Below are positions 37,648 to 47,815 of a stretch of DNA of 64,000 nt, piece after piece. The position numbers and the translations under genes are program-made. Source of the stretch: Melanopsichium pennsylvanicum (taxonomy: Eukaryota; Basidiomycota; Ustilaginomycetes; Ustilaginales); the NCBI GenBank assembly GCA_900208305.1, contig OAPG01000011.1, positions 124,001 through 188,000 of the forward strand. The letters are read 5' to 3'. A model generated the notes under the pieces. The model was not told the DNA's origin, did no database searches, and worked only from the letters and a program-made list of their open reading frames with translations. How positions within the stretch are numbered: position 1 is the first letter of the stretch; each line of letters begins with the position of its first letter.

Positions 37648-39582
37648 ATGAAGACAGCCTCGGGTCACTATTCATTCCTAGAAGAGCCCTCATGGTCTCC
37701 GTACCATCCTACCCCTTTCCCCAAGCTCGAACACCACCTCTTTCCACCACGCGATAGGCAAACATTGGTGTATACCCTTTCGAGCACCTTCATCTCCATC
37801 CTGCGTCTCCTCTATGTTCTCTTTCTCGTTGTGCCCATCCACACCACGGCCGCCCTCCTCTCGCATGCCCTGATCCCAAAATCTAGATGGCTTTCAAAAG
37901 GTTGGGGAAGGGGGGTATTTCCATCCAGGCTACCCAACTGGGGTATTGGTCAGCCAGTCTTCATCCCGATAGTGGGAAGTCTGCTCTGGGCCTTAGTGTA
38001 TGGCACCCCAAAAGGAATGGGCTGGCAAGAGGAGCGAACGGTGCCGTGGGCCAGTAGATGGCTGTTTGGGCGAGCGGGCCACGAAGGTTGGACGATTGGT
38101 GCTGAGAGCGTAACTCTGCCACCGTTGCCCATTGAACCATCGTGCAATGAAAATGCCGATGCTGCTGCCACCTCGAGTGCGAACAATGGCCATGCTGTCA
38201 GGCATGGCGCCAAGAGCAATGGTGGCATACGGCAACGTCAAACCAACGGACACAGCAAACACGACGATAGAAAGAGTTTCATAGATCGTGCCTCCGAGGC
38301 CACCACCCTCTCCGACGAGGCTGCCGCTACCATTGCTCCCCAAGCTGCTCCTTATGATGCAGACTCTAATTTCATCCCCGCCGACATCCTTCGCGGTTCT
38401 ATTCGCGGCCAGGATGTCGGGGTTCACCCGCAGCCGATCCCGGCATTCTTCCAATGGAAGCAATCCCCTTCATCCATTGCGTATGGCAAAACACTTTCCG
38501 TCAAACCAGGCCACGACCTTGCCGGTATTGGCTCGGGCGCTGCGCTATCCCCACACGAGCGCATCGTCCTCTTCTTCGTCGGTGGAGGGTACCACTCTGG
38601 CCATGCTCCTCAAGGACCGCTAAGTTGGACCGTGTGCCGCCAAACATCACTCCGAGTGCTCGGCGTCAACTTCCGCAAAGCTACCAAAGATTCGCTCGCC
38701 TTTCCTGCAGCGCTTCAGGATGCTGTAGGTGCATGGGTGTACGTGATTAAACGCTTAGGCTTCAAGCCTGAGAATGTCATTCTAATGGGTGACAGCGCGG
38801 GTGGCGGCTTGTGTTTGACCTTGCAACTTTACCTGAGCAGTCTTATGTGGAGCAGTCGGAATGGCAACGACGGACATCTAGGCAGAGCGAGGAAGTTGGT
38901 CTTGCACAGTCCGATGACAGATTTGACTTTGGGAACGCAAAGCTTTACGTATAACGAGGGAGTAGATATCATTAGTCCTTACAAGTGCTCTTTGGCAAGA
39001 GACAACTATCTGCGTCATTTCATTCCCGTTGATGGCCGAAAGAACCTGAAGCTCGAAGGAAAGATCTTGGGGGAGAAGAATTTGGAACAGATCGCAGGGC
39101 GCTACAAGATCGATCCATACACTCTCTCGCCAGAGATAGAAGCGAGTGAAAAGTACCGGCAGGAGCTGTCAAGGTTGGCGAAAGAGCTAACAGAAACAAT
39201 TCACGATCTCGGCGCTTTCCATCCTTTGTTCAGCATGGGCCTGAATGCGAAACAGAACATCTATCTCGCCCAAACGCTATTGCTCTTCAGGCCAATTCCA
39301 AGTGACCCTGGCGCAGATATGGAATTCTTGATCACAGCGGGAACCGGCGAGATCTTTTACGATCAGATCAAATTCTTTACTCGGAACTTGCTCGATCTCA
39401 ACTTCGCGAGTCCGGGAGAAAAGCCAGTGCTTGGACAAGAGACGGGCAAGGCGGAGGCAGATAAGATAAAGGTGAGCTTGGTCGAAGGGGTGGACTGGCA
39501 TCACGTATTTGCGTATATGAATTTACCCGGTGTGGTCAAGGGTGAAGTTGACGATGTGGCCAAGACGTTTATGCTTGCTTAG
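37648..39582 (+). CDS. Membrane-anchored alpha/beta hydrolase (arylacetamide deacetylase/HSL-type esterase)
   Basis: 644 residues. A hydrophobic segment at about 45-75 (ISILRLLYVLFLVVPIHTTAALLSHALI) suggests a membrane anchor. A hydrophilic stretch at 165-245 splits the protein. The hydrolase core starts with a variant oxyanion motif LFFVGGGYHSGH (HGG-like) and carries the nucleophile Ser383 in GDSAGGG, with LVLHSPMTDLTL after it. The likely catalytic His is in VDWHHVFAY (His618 or His619), and the acid is probably the Asp or Glu in EFLITAGTGEIFYDQ. Family enzymes cleave esters or lipids at the endoplasmic reticulum or lipid droplets; the substrate here is unknown. A TACTGTA-bearing region precedes it by 0.75 kb. 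Confidence 0.85.
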   Translation: MKTASGHYSFLEEPSWSPYHPTPFPKLEHHLFPPRDRQTLVYTLSSTFISILRLLYVLFLVVPIHTTAALLSHALIPKSRWLSKGWGRGVFPSRLPNWGIGQPVFIPIVGSLLWALVYGTPKGMGWQEERTVPWASRWLFGRAGHEGWTIGAESVTLPPLPIEPSCNENADAAATSSANNGHAVRHGAKSNGGIRQRQTNGHSKHDDRKSFIDRASEATTLSDEAAATIAPQAAPYDADSNFIPADILRGSIRGQDVGVHPQPIPAFFQWKQSPSSIAYGKTLSVKPGHDLAGIGSGAALSPHERIVLFFVGGGYHSGHAPQGPLSWTVCRQTSLRVLGVNFRKATKDSLAFPAALQDAVGAWVYVIKRLGFKPENVILMGDSAGGGLCLTLQLYLSSLMWSSRNGNDGHLGRARKLVLHSPMTDLTLGTQSFTYNEGVDIISPYKCSLARDNYLRHFIPVDGRKNLKLEGKILGEKNLEQIAGRYKIDPYTLSPEIEASEKYRQELSRLAKELTETIHDLGAFHPLFSMGLNAKQNIYLAQTLLLFRPIPSDPGADMEFLITAGTGEIFYDQIKFFTRNLLDLNFASPGEKPVLGQETGKAEADKIKVSLVEGVDWHHVFAYMNLPGVVKGEVDDVAKTFMLA

Positions 39583-40342
39583 CTATACACGGAGTTACAT
39601 GTACAGCTAGACTTACACCTAGAAGATATGAATCAGTGGGTTCGGGAAAAAGTCCTGATGAAGCAGAAATAGGCGGCAAACATAGCGTGCAGAAATCCCT
39701 CCTTGCAAACGTCACCATGTCACGCAAACGATGTGGCGGAGTCCCGTGGTGGCGTCACCTAGTGGCTACTTAATATTCCTTTGCCCACCTTTGCGTCACC
39801 CCAGCCAAACTTGCTCGAGCTGCCGCATCAAGATCGCAAGTCTTGTCCTTTTTTATTCGTCGTATCTCCTCTTCACTCACACCACCACTCACCACACCTG
39901 CCTTACACAAAAATGTCTATCCTTATCAGCCTTACAGCACTTGTTGGCCGCTCGAGACGTGCAAAGACAATTGCGGTGGCAGCAATGATCACAGCAGCAG
40001 CGCTGCCAATCACACCGTTCCGATCAGGTCCGATACACGACGGTTCAAAAAGCTACCTCGCCCATGTATGGACGGTGTAAAGCAACGGCGGCAATACTGG
40101 ATCTTCTCGTGATAACTTAAGCCGCGACTCTTCTCAAAGTCTCAAAAATATTTCAAAGTTCCTACCGAGCCTCACAAGCCACAACTCTACACGCACAGAG
40201 ATCAAATGGAAATAAGTAGCATTTCTGACTTTAAGTACCCTCTCGGCTCTCGTCCTTCTTCGTGTAACTACACGTCATCGATGACCAAAATCACCCCGTT
40301 GTTGTCGGATATGAGCACTCGTGGAAGATCTCGAATTCATCT
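39583..40342. other. Gene-poor region with one possible tiny gene
   Basis: Apart from the short frame at 39913-40080 nothing convincing is seen. Confidence 0.45.
39913..40080 (+). CDS. Possible small protein (55 residues), unknown
   Basis: Starts at an ATG in a good context (CACAAAAATGTC) preceded by a CT/CA-rich leader-like stretch. The product is basic with a short hydrophobic helix (IAVAAMITAAALPI) and no recognised family. It could be a short membrane peptide, an exon of a longer gene, or chance. Confidence 0.25.
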   Translation: MSILISLTALVGRSRRAKTIAVAAMITAAALPITPFRSGPIHDGSKSYLAHVWTV

Positions 40343-40897
40343 TTAAAGACTTTTGGACGCAACGTGCATCAAGACCGACTCGAGGCTTCCCAGCAGCGCG
40401 GTATTGTGTTTGGCAATATCTTCGTTTTCCTTAGTTGAATGCCGGAATTGATAATCTTGGGGGAAATTCCATTCTTTAAAGTCTGTTTCCAGAAGCTGTA
40501 CGACTTCGGGTTTAATCTTGACGCGATTATGGGTCATGATGGCGCTGCGATGACGTACAAAAAGCGCGATGTGAGCACCTATGAAAGACTTGGGAATGTT
40601 TGAAATTGGGTGAGCTACCTACTTTTTCGCATTGACCAATCGTTCGGTTCTTCGTTGAAACTCGGCCGCAGCGTTGACGTGGAAAAGCTGCTCTTGAATT
40701 ACTGGTTCAGTGGGCCTGAAGAGTGTTGAAGGCCTTAACGTCGTATCGGCGCGATCAGGCCGACCCATCAGTGATGGTACCGGTATGCTGGCCGTACCAG
40801 GTACCCGAAGATAGGTAGGGGCCCGAGCCCTACCTGCGTGTGTTCCGTCGTCCTCTTTCACAGGGTAGTTCGCATAAAACAAAAGTGTCAGTCCCAT
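40343..40897 (-). pseudogene. Decayed member of a small secreted-protein family (copy 1)
   Basis: Two segments join across an inferred 78-bp intron (40545-40622, donor GTAGGT, acceptor GCAG) into one frame ending at 40343. The downstream part reads LLETDFKEWNFPQDYQF, then ENEDIAKHN and LLGSLESVLMHVAS. It parallels copy 2 at 41.5-42.1 kb: the same intron position after an L-x-x-x-K, the same 12-residue spacing between two Phe (DF-K...Y-Q-F against TF-R...P-R-F), and the same ending pattern. Upstream, the first ATG in frame (40897) gives only a weak leader (MGLTLLFYANYP) and no convincing signal peptide, so the 5' part looks lost or unrecognised. It may instead be an intact gene with a missed first exon. 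Confidence 0.45.
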
Positions 40898-41516
40898 CTC
40901 TCCATGTCTAGAACCACATACAACCACTGTCTTTACTTATCGTACCGTTTCCGTTATCATTGTCGAGGAATATATCCTGCGTCCTACCAACATCAGAGTG
41001 CGTGTATGCTACCGCCACCTGCGTGCACGATCAAATCTACAATGTACAGGTCACGTGCAACCTCACACGGATCACGACTGCGACATGCACGCCACCAAGC
41101 GGTACCGCTGACGAGATGCGTTGGAGTACGATTATTGCAGCCTCAATTTTTTGGGCCCCGCCGACGATGAATTCTCATGAATGGACTTAAGCAGTTGCGA
41201 CTTCGCTTTAGCACTTATCGTGTGAACCTATGAACCTCGCTCAATTGATTGTGACGAGGCGCATGACTTATCTGACCCTAGCTTTCACCATCGCCCAGTC
41301 TCTGCCCACTCCGATCAATATTGTCACTAAGAGACGCACAAATGACCGAAATGAAGCCAGCACCACGAGGAAACGAGCGTGATATCGTCAAATTGCATGA
41401 GGTTCATGAGAAGAAGTACAGAATCTGTGCTCCAGAGATGTTTTGTGTGTTGCTGTCTACGGAGCATGTCAGGGGAGCTTGGCCGTTTCGATCGGCAAGC
41501 ACTCTACTCGTCAGCA
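40898..41516. other. Gene-poor spacer between two related copies
   Basis: No supportable gene. A plus-strand segment near 40978-41100 encodes a Cys-rich peptide (five Cys in about 40 residues) without a start codon; it may be chance or a relic. Confidence 0.35.
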
Positions 41517-42116
41517 TTAACCATGCGGCAGGTACTTGGCAATATCATGCAAAACTTCCTCGACCTCTGCGACAAGGATCTGGTCCTCTCTCAACTTTTT
41601 CTGCACTTGGTTTCGATCGTGTATCTCATGGTTCATAAACCTTGGATTCCAGTTGTAAAATGGCTTTCGAAACGTCGATCGCTGCTGCCTGGTCAGAGCA
41701 GCGCTCGCCTCTTCATTTCTCAAGACCCAACTATTTACCTCAAAACGTTTGTGATGTCAGCCAACGTCATTGGCATCCTGTGTTGATCTGAAAAATATTA
41801 GCTTACCTTTTGAGGTGTTCGAGGTGCGAGATTCTCTCCTGGAAAGGTTCCAGGACCTGCAGCAATTCCTCTCGACTAGCCCTTTTTATTACATCGTGTG
41901 CGGGCGGTTGAAACTTCTTTTGATTTTCCACATAGTCTCCCCACCACTGAGCTACCTCTCGTTCGTTGGCAGCCTCGGGACCATTGTTGTCAAACCAAGG
42001 AGCATCGTTGATCTCGGAATAATAGTTGGCAGATAACGGAGCGGAGAAAACCAAAATGTGGTCGTCAGAACGAGACACAGTATGGCTGCCACCCTGAGAG
42101 TTACAGCAAGCTTCAT
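41517..42116 (-). pseudogene. Frameshifted member of the small secreted-protein family (copy 2)
   Basis: An ATG at 42116 begins a strong signal peptide (MKLAVTLRVAAILCLVL), 80 bp downstream of a TATAAAAG box (42197-42204), but that frame stops within about 50 codons. From about the end of the signal peptide a second frame, shifted by one base, runs open with a protein-like sequence (SANYYSEINDAPWF, EVAQWWGDYVEN, EELLQVLEPFQERISHLEHLK). It crosses a canonical 76-bp intron (41731-41806, GTAAGC, branch CTGAC, ATAG) and ends at 41517 with IHDRNQVQKK and VAEVEEVLHDIAKYL. No GT-AG intron in the leader restores the frame, so this is a one-base frameshift or a base-calling error. Confidence 0.55.
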
Positions 42117-44892
42117 TGTCAAAAGTAATTAATCTTCCACTTCTGTGTCCGCGGTTTGAGGTGATTAGCTGACCTTCTTGCGTCTCGATCTGGCCGCTTT
42201 TATAATGTTGCAAACGCCAATATTTGCAATTATTCACACATGCGGGATTTTGTCCAACTTCGGACCTTCACACGAGGAAGAATATCGCCCAGGCTGAGGC
42301 ATGGAACTTTATGAAAACAAGCACGTTTAGCCATGAGCCCTGTGAAAGCATCTCTGTCCACTTTGGCTTCGGAGTAAGAGTGCCCACACCAAGAGTCCGC
42401 CGTCGACCCAACATTTGCGCCCACTCTTACTTGTTGACAACTTAACCGAAGAGCGGAAACGCAGAAGTCATCTTACCTTTCTATTCGATCCCATCGACGT
42501 CGTTGGCGACCGACAGCTCGACTCCACCGCCCTTCCACGCCGCAATCATCGCACTTAAATCAATTTCCTGTAAAAGTAACATCACCCGCGGCGATTCCAG
42601 GCGATTTTCAGAAATTAGAAAGAGTTCCAGTCAGCCAGCATGTGTCATAGAGATTGACAATTGCACGAAGAAAGATGAAATGGAGGTCAGTGACGACTGG
42701 TGAAACGCGAGTATGTCCAGTATCGCAACTCTGACGAGGTCGAGACGGTTTTGTAGCTTCTGTGAATCGATTCTCTGGCATATGGCTAAACGAGTTACAG
42801 GGAACAGGTTGACCTCCCCCGTGTGATCATGTCAGAGAATAACTGACGGTCTCGAAGCCGAAATCAGCCATTGTAAGCTCTAAGATGTAGTTCGTATCCC
42901 TCCATCGATTCGGACTACTGTCCCGGCCGGGCATCGCTCACGTTAGAATGGTGAAACAACTATGATCGCGGCTAGACCAGTGAGGCCTAAAGCTCGGTTA
43001 TGCTCCTGGCCCGCCGTGGACGGGCTGTTCAAGCGCAAGGCGAGCGACAAGAACAAAAGGAGGGCGCGAAAACAGCGTGGGAAAAGAACAGTTGCGAAAA
43101 ATAAAAATGATGGTACTAAGAGGGAATTAAATAGAGGGACTAGCATAGATAAAGCATGATGAAGTGGGTGACGTGCTCAGACGCTCTCGTCCAATCGCAT
43201 GAGCTGCATACAGTATATCTGCACCGGCATGTGACATGAACGAGATGGAGGGTCACGACAAGGAGATGTGACAAGATAAGGAATGCTGTCGTACAGGCAC
43301 GGACGTGATGCTGACCAAATACAGTAACTCCCTCTCATTTCCTCTACTCTCTTTCGTGATTCAAGTCCCCGTGTTTGCAGCGTCATTGATCGATATGTAG
43401 ATGGACCAAGTTGGCGTGCGCACAAAAGTCACGATCTCTCTTGTTCTGCATAGTGTAAAGTCAAGCCCTCTCTTGGCATGAATTGAAGCTAGCTCTCTGA
43501 ATATTATATTTCCAATCAATCTACTCTGATACTTCAGACCTCCAAAGATCTATCTTGAATAGACAAAATGCGTAAAGTATAGTACCAAGACAGCAAGCAC
43601 ACATAGCGCAGGGCTGTTTTTCAAGCAAACTATCTTTGAACTCTTTGTCGATTGTTTTCCTAGCTTGCACCAAACCGATTTTGCGGCCGCCAGCACCTGC
43701 AGCCTGCCCTTTGTTAAAAGTCGACAAGCTTTATTGCGATGATTGGGCAGATCGGTCCTACTGTACTGAAGCATTTTACGAGCATTGAACCACTGCCATC
43801 AACGATCAATAAGCTCTACTAACATCGCTTGGCTATGGTCAACACAAGATGGCCTATTAAGATGCAATGCTTGGCTACGATATGAACAGCCAGCAACAGG
43901 TTCGAGCTAAGATTTAGATCTTGAAAGCAACCATCCGGCTCGTGAGGCAGAATCTTCTTGTTGCGTAGACCCTTACATGTGACCTGACAACAAATGCAAA
44001 ATCTGTGCAGCTGCGAAAGTAATCTGGTGCAAGCTAAGAAATCAATTGACAAAGAAAGTAATACATGGCTATCACAAAAAGGCGGACGTTTAGCTGTCCA
44101 TGACTAAGTACAACAAGCCACAGTAGAGATCATGACTAAGCACCTTTGATGTAAGACAAAGGCACGGAAGTATTGCCAGACAACCCCACATTGGGAGATG
44201 AGATCTGTGCAAGAGCAAACTTGGCTTGGTGCGCAGGCAAGCTTGAGTTGATCCGTGTAGACACTAGATAGTGAAGCAAAACTTGGCTTCTGGCGCGATC
44301 CTCTTTACGCTGAATTCCACAATGCCAAAGCCGATCTCAAACTCTGTTGCATAATGTCGCCAATTACGCCTTTCCATCTGCCCGCCTGTCTTATTAAGAC
44401 TAGGGATGCCGGGTGTCTTCCTGGGGAACCTTTCCACTGTCTAAGACATCCTGTAGTTCATCGGCCCGCTGCGGAAAGGGAGCCGACATGCCAAGAACGC
44501 CGGCTCGTAGCCTTATATAGCCGTCACATTTTTTTCAGCATCGGGTTTAACTTCATAGACGAATGTTTGAAACAAGTGTGACTCTAAAAAGGCGACGCTC
44601 GATCCACCGAGTCCCACCCTACTCAATTTGTCGACATAGATGAAGAAGATCTACTGTAGCACATGAGATCAAGATGAACAGTAGTGTAAGTCTGTTGATC
44701 CATTCTCTCGCAGCTAGAGATTCTCAGTCTAAGTGATCGCCTGCGAGATTCCACTTGCAACGCTGGTTTGGGACCTTCAGCTGTGCAAGCTTATAAGTGA
44801 AAGGCAATGCCTTCTCACTCCACAATGAAGTCCTGTGCATTTCGCTACTTCTTGTCATCGTTCGAGCAGCGTCAATTTCCAAGTATCCGACG
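42117..44892. other. Gene-poor 2.8-kb region
   Basis: No supportable gene; the short open frames are compositional. Four TACTGTA sites occur (43209, 43320, 43759, 44652). A TTATAAG box at about 44791 lies 100 bp before the next gene's ATG. Confidence 0.5.
42197..42204 (-). promoter_or_regulatory. TATA box of secreted-protein copy 2
   Basis: TATAAAAG on the minus strand, about 80 bp before the signal-peptide ATG at 42116. Confidence 0.5.
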
Positions 44893-45844
44893 ATGGTCAG
44901 CTACCGCGCTCTGCTCGGCATCCTCGTCGTGCCTATCTGCGCACTGGCGCACCCTTTCAATTCAGCCGATATCCGGGAAGTTGATCGCGGTTTCATCCAG
45001 ACAGAACGATCTCATTCTGCCCCTGGACCCGAGCCTGTCGGACTAGTTAGAACAAGCTCTGACGATGAGGCCCTAGATGGACACTCAAGCACGAGGGGAC
45101 ATGGGCTATCAGACCGACTCCTCCTCAGGCGATCGCTCTCGTCTACGTCCTCAGAAGGAGGCACTGAGGAAGAAAACTCGCAAGCAGAAGCCGAAATGCG
45201 TGGCATCCTTCGGCCACTGGGCATGCATCTAGGGGATTCACATGCAGAACCTATTGCAGCTTGGCGTCTATCCGAAGCGTCTTTGCTGGATGGCAAAATC
45301 AGTGATGAGAACCTGAAACATATGCTGTATGGTAAGTGGATGACGTATATTCGGCAGCATCCACAAGTTTCTCTCGAATCCGAGATACCCGGACCCCAAG
45401 CTACCCTGTGGAAGTACATTACTACGGACGAAGGCGCGAGGTTTGGCAGTGCCAGCAATGTCATCGAGTAAGTGTCTTTTCAAATCAAGAAAATGCCTAA
45501 ATTGTATGCCCAGAAGCTAAGTTTCATTCCTTCCCTTTGTGATTCTCGGGTATTGTAGCTTTCTTCTCCAACATGAGAAGAGCTTCCAACTGTCAAATAT
45601 CGAGATCGAGTACCTCAAAGCGCTCAAAAATCGCTTCGATGCGACCCACACACTGTTGCAGCCATTGCCAAGCATGTTTAGGTTCCAGATGATCAACGTC
45701 CCACCGGAGCAGCAAGCTAAAATATATCACGCGATATATCAACGGAACGAAAACATTCGAGCCCAAGAACGCCAACTGGTAACCGACTCGCGTCTTTTGC
45801 GCGCCTTCGAAGGCGAGATGAATTGGCTCGGCGGTATTGTTTAA
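44893..45844 (+). CDS. Secreted protein of unknown function, candidate effector (one intron)
   Basis: Two exons, 44893-45467 and 45559-45844, joined across a 91-bp intron (GTAAGT to GTAG), give 286 residues. The ATG at 44893 is the first in frame. Signal peptide at 1-18 (MVSYRALLGILVVPICALA). The mature protein has a Ser/Arg/Glu-rich, probably disordered stretch to about residue 105, then a folded-looking part: MRGILRPLGMHLGD, LLDGKISDENLKHMLYGKWMTYIRQHPQ, and after the intron LLQHEKSFQLSNIEIEYLKAL and IYQRNENIRAQERQL, LLRAFEGEMNWLGG. The last exon follows the same pattern as the two decayed copies at 40.3-42.1 kb (an RN or EN, then a Leu-Leu and Phe/Leu-Glu helix). No family with known function is recognised; effector role is inference. 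Confidence 0.75.
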
Positions 45845-46206
45845 TCCAGAATTCGTCCATGACTCTGTCACAGGTTCTCGCTGGGGCTTGTCTGGCAATC
45901 TTTCCGCAATGACCGGCTCTTTCCCCATCCTCGTTGGCAGTACTCTTTTCGGCCTTCCTTGCGACTACTCATAGTTTCATCTTTCGCGCATCCTTCCCAG
46001 CGTACGACTCTCTGTTTCTAATCAATAGTGTGTGCGCGGCAGACCTCTTGCGATATATGACAACGATTGTGCTGATTGGGTATCATTAATGTAGCATGCA
46101 TTAAGAAGGACTCTAGTCTGTGGTATCCTTCGCATTTATAGGTTGAGAATGAGAGTCCTATGTTCTTCCCCTGCCCGCACCACTTGTACTCCTCTTTCTT
46201 CTCCTT
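45845..46206. other. Convergent 3' intergenic region
   Basis: No gene seen; 3' flanks of the secreted-protein gene and the TMA23-like gene. Confidence 0.6.
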
Positions 46207-47286
46207 TCAGTCCTTCTGCTTCTTTTGCTTGTCATTCTCGGAGCCTGGCACTGGTATAACGACACTATCGGTCGTCCACAATTTGTCTTTCGCTGCCTTC
46301 TTATCTCTTTTCTCGACCTTACTTTCCCGACCTTTCCTTTCATCCTTGGCATTCTTGACTCTGTCCTTCTTTTGCTTCTTGACGCATGATAACGCAGGTG
46401 AGTTCTTGCTGCTGTCTACTGTTGAATCACGTTTCCGCTTCTTTAGGGAAGAGGTACGTGCTTCATCTGCTGGCATTGAGTTTTCCTGTCCTGCTGCCTC
46501 CTTCTGCTTTTTAGACGCTTTCTCTGCGGCATCTTTCTTCGACTTCTTTTCTTTCTTCACTGCTTTGCTTTTTTTGCATTTCTTGGCAGCTAGCGCCGAT
46601 GACAAGTCAGAAATCTCGGCGGGAGCAATGGATGTTGATGATGTGTTTGGTTCTTCGAGTTGCTTGCGCAGTGCCTTCTTGGCAAGCTTTCTTTGAAGCT
46701 TTTCGGCATCTTTGTCCGCCTTTTTAGACTTGCTACTAGGCGACGCGAGGATCGATGACGAGCAAGAGGCGACATTGAGAGCAGCGTGAACTTGGGTGTG
46801 TGAAGCCGCGACCACTTTCTCGGGCTCTGCCTTAAGAGCCGCGACGGCAGAAGATGGTTTTTGCAGTTCTACGGACGGTTCAACGGCAGGGACTATGGGC
46901 TTGCCGCGCACAAAGTTGCTCATGAGCGTCTTACGTGCATGTTCACGTTTGGCGAGTGATGATAGTGACATGGTGGCAGTGGCTGCAGATCTCTCACCCA
47001 TGTTCCATGAGGTGAGGCTGCATGAAGCTTTAGACTTGTCTAGAATGGGAGTGGGGGCTGCAGAGGAAGCGGGAGAAGGGCCGATGGAGAGACTCTTGGC
47101 ACCTGCGGTGAAGATGCTATTCCACCAGTCATCAGCGCGATCTCGATCTTTGCCAATACCAGAGAGAGTTTTCTTCTGGGTAATTGCGAGCGGCTTTTTG
47201 AGACCTTTGCCCGCTTTGCCGTCAAGAGGTACGCCGACGCCCTCCCACCCTTGAGAAACCAAGAAGATGGTTGTATCTAGCGGCAT
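46207..47286 (-). CDS. TMA23: TMA23/GPATCH4-like nucleolar G-patch protein
   Basis: 359 residues. The first 65 residues read LVSQGWEGVGVPLDGKAGKGLKKPL, ITQKKTLSGIGKDRDRADDWWNSIFTAGAKSL, the pattern of the yeast Tma23 and animal GPATCH4 N-terminal domain (a divergent G-patch followed by a WW-containing helix). The rest is disordered, with very Lys-rich blocks (KKCKKSKAVKKEKKSKKDAAEK, split here by other residues) typical of nucleolar ribosome-biogenesis factors. Known relatives associate with pre-ribosomes and can stimulate a DEAH helicase; this is family knowledge and not visible here. Length exceeds yeast Tma23 because of the Lys-rich tail. Confidence 0.75.
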   Translation of the reverse strand: MPLDTTIFLVSQGWEGVGVPLDGKAGKGLKKPLAITQKKTLSGIGKDRDRADDWWNSIFTAGAKSLSIGPSPASSAAPTPILDKSKASCSLTSWNMGERSAATATMSLSSLAKREHARKTLMSNFVRGKPIVPAVEPSVELQKPSSAVAALKAEPEKVVAASHTQVHAALNVASCSSSILASPSSKSKKADKDAEKLQRKLAKKALRKQLEEPNTSSTSIAPAEISDLSSALAAKKCKKSKAVKKEKKSKKDAAEKASKKQKEAAGQENSMPADEARTSSLKKRKRDSTVDSSKNSPALSCVKKQKKDRVKNAKDERKGRESKVEKRDKKAAKDKLWTTDSVVIPVPGSENDKQKKQKD

Positions 47287-47815
47287 GCTGTCCGTGTAGA
47301 AGTAGGATCGAACAAGGTTAAAGTAGGATGATGATATCGTAGCTGCAGGAGGACAGGGAACTTGATTCAGACGTTTTTAGGCGTTTCTGTTTGTTCCACC
47401 TTCTCTGTACCCGTTTGGTGAACCGCTAAATTTTTATTTCTTTCTTTTCGAACAGCTAAAGATTTCCGGCCAAAATAAATAAATAATAAAAAATTAAAAA
47501 AATTAAAATAAACGTTAGGGTCCTGTTGAACCGCCCAACGTGAATCACAGAATTTGTGACTTCCGAGATCCGAGAAGCTGCGTGAACCTCTTCTGACTTG
47601 TGCCTGAAATGAATTGTGGAGAAATACCGATGGAACACAAGAACAACACTTTGTCGATCTTGACAGCTTAGCCATCTGCACTTCGAGCCTTGTTGAAACC
47701 TTGACTCGATCATCGTATTCAAGCTCATGGAGTCAGCCACGTCAGATTCGACATTGAACTTCGTTTCTGCACACGCAGCTGGTGTGAGACTCGCTCCATT
47801 TCGAGCTCATCAATC
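47287..47815. promoter_or_regulatory. Divergent promoter between the TMA23-like gene and BST1
   Basis: No gene. An A/T-rich block at about 47472-47512 (AAATAAATAATAAAAAATT-type) lies in the middle; the right side is the likely BST1 leader. Confidence 0.5.

Noticed and set aside
40978..41100. Cys-rich plus-strand peptide
   Set aside because: No start codon in a usable context and no signal peptide; noted only as a possible relic.
42943..43146. Hydrophobic minus-strand frame resembling a membrane protein
   Set aside because: Its hydrophobic run is the complement of a Lys/Arg-coding A/G-rich stretch and has no recognisable family or good promoter.
43681..43735. Cluster of NotI, PstI, SalI and HindIII sites resembling a cloning polylinker
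   Set aside because: Order and spacing do not match a common vector polylinker, and both flanks look like ordinary genomic sequence.
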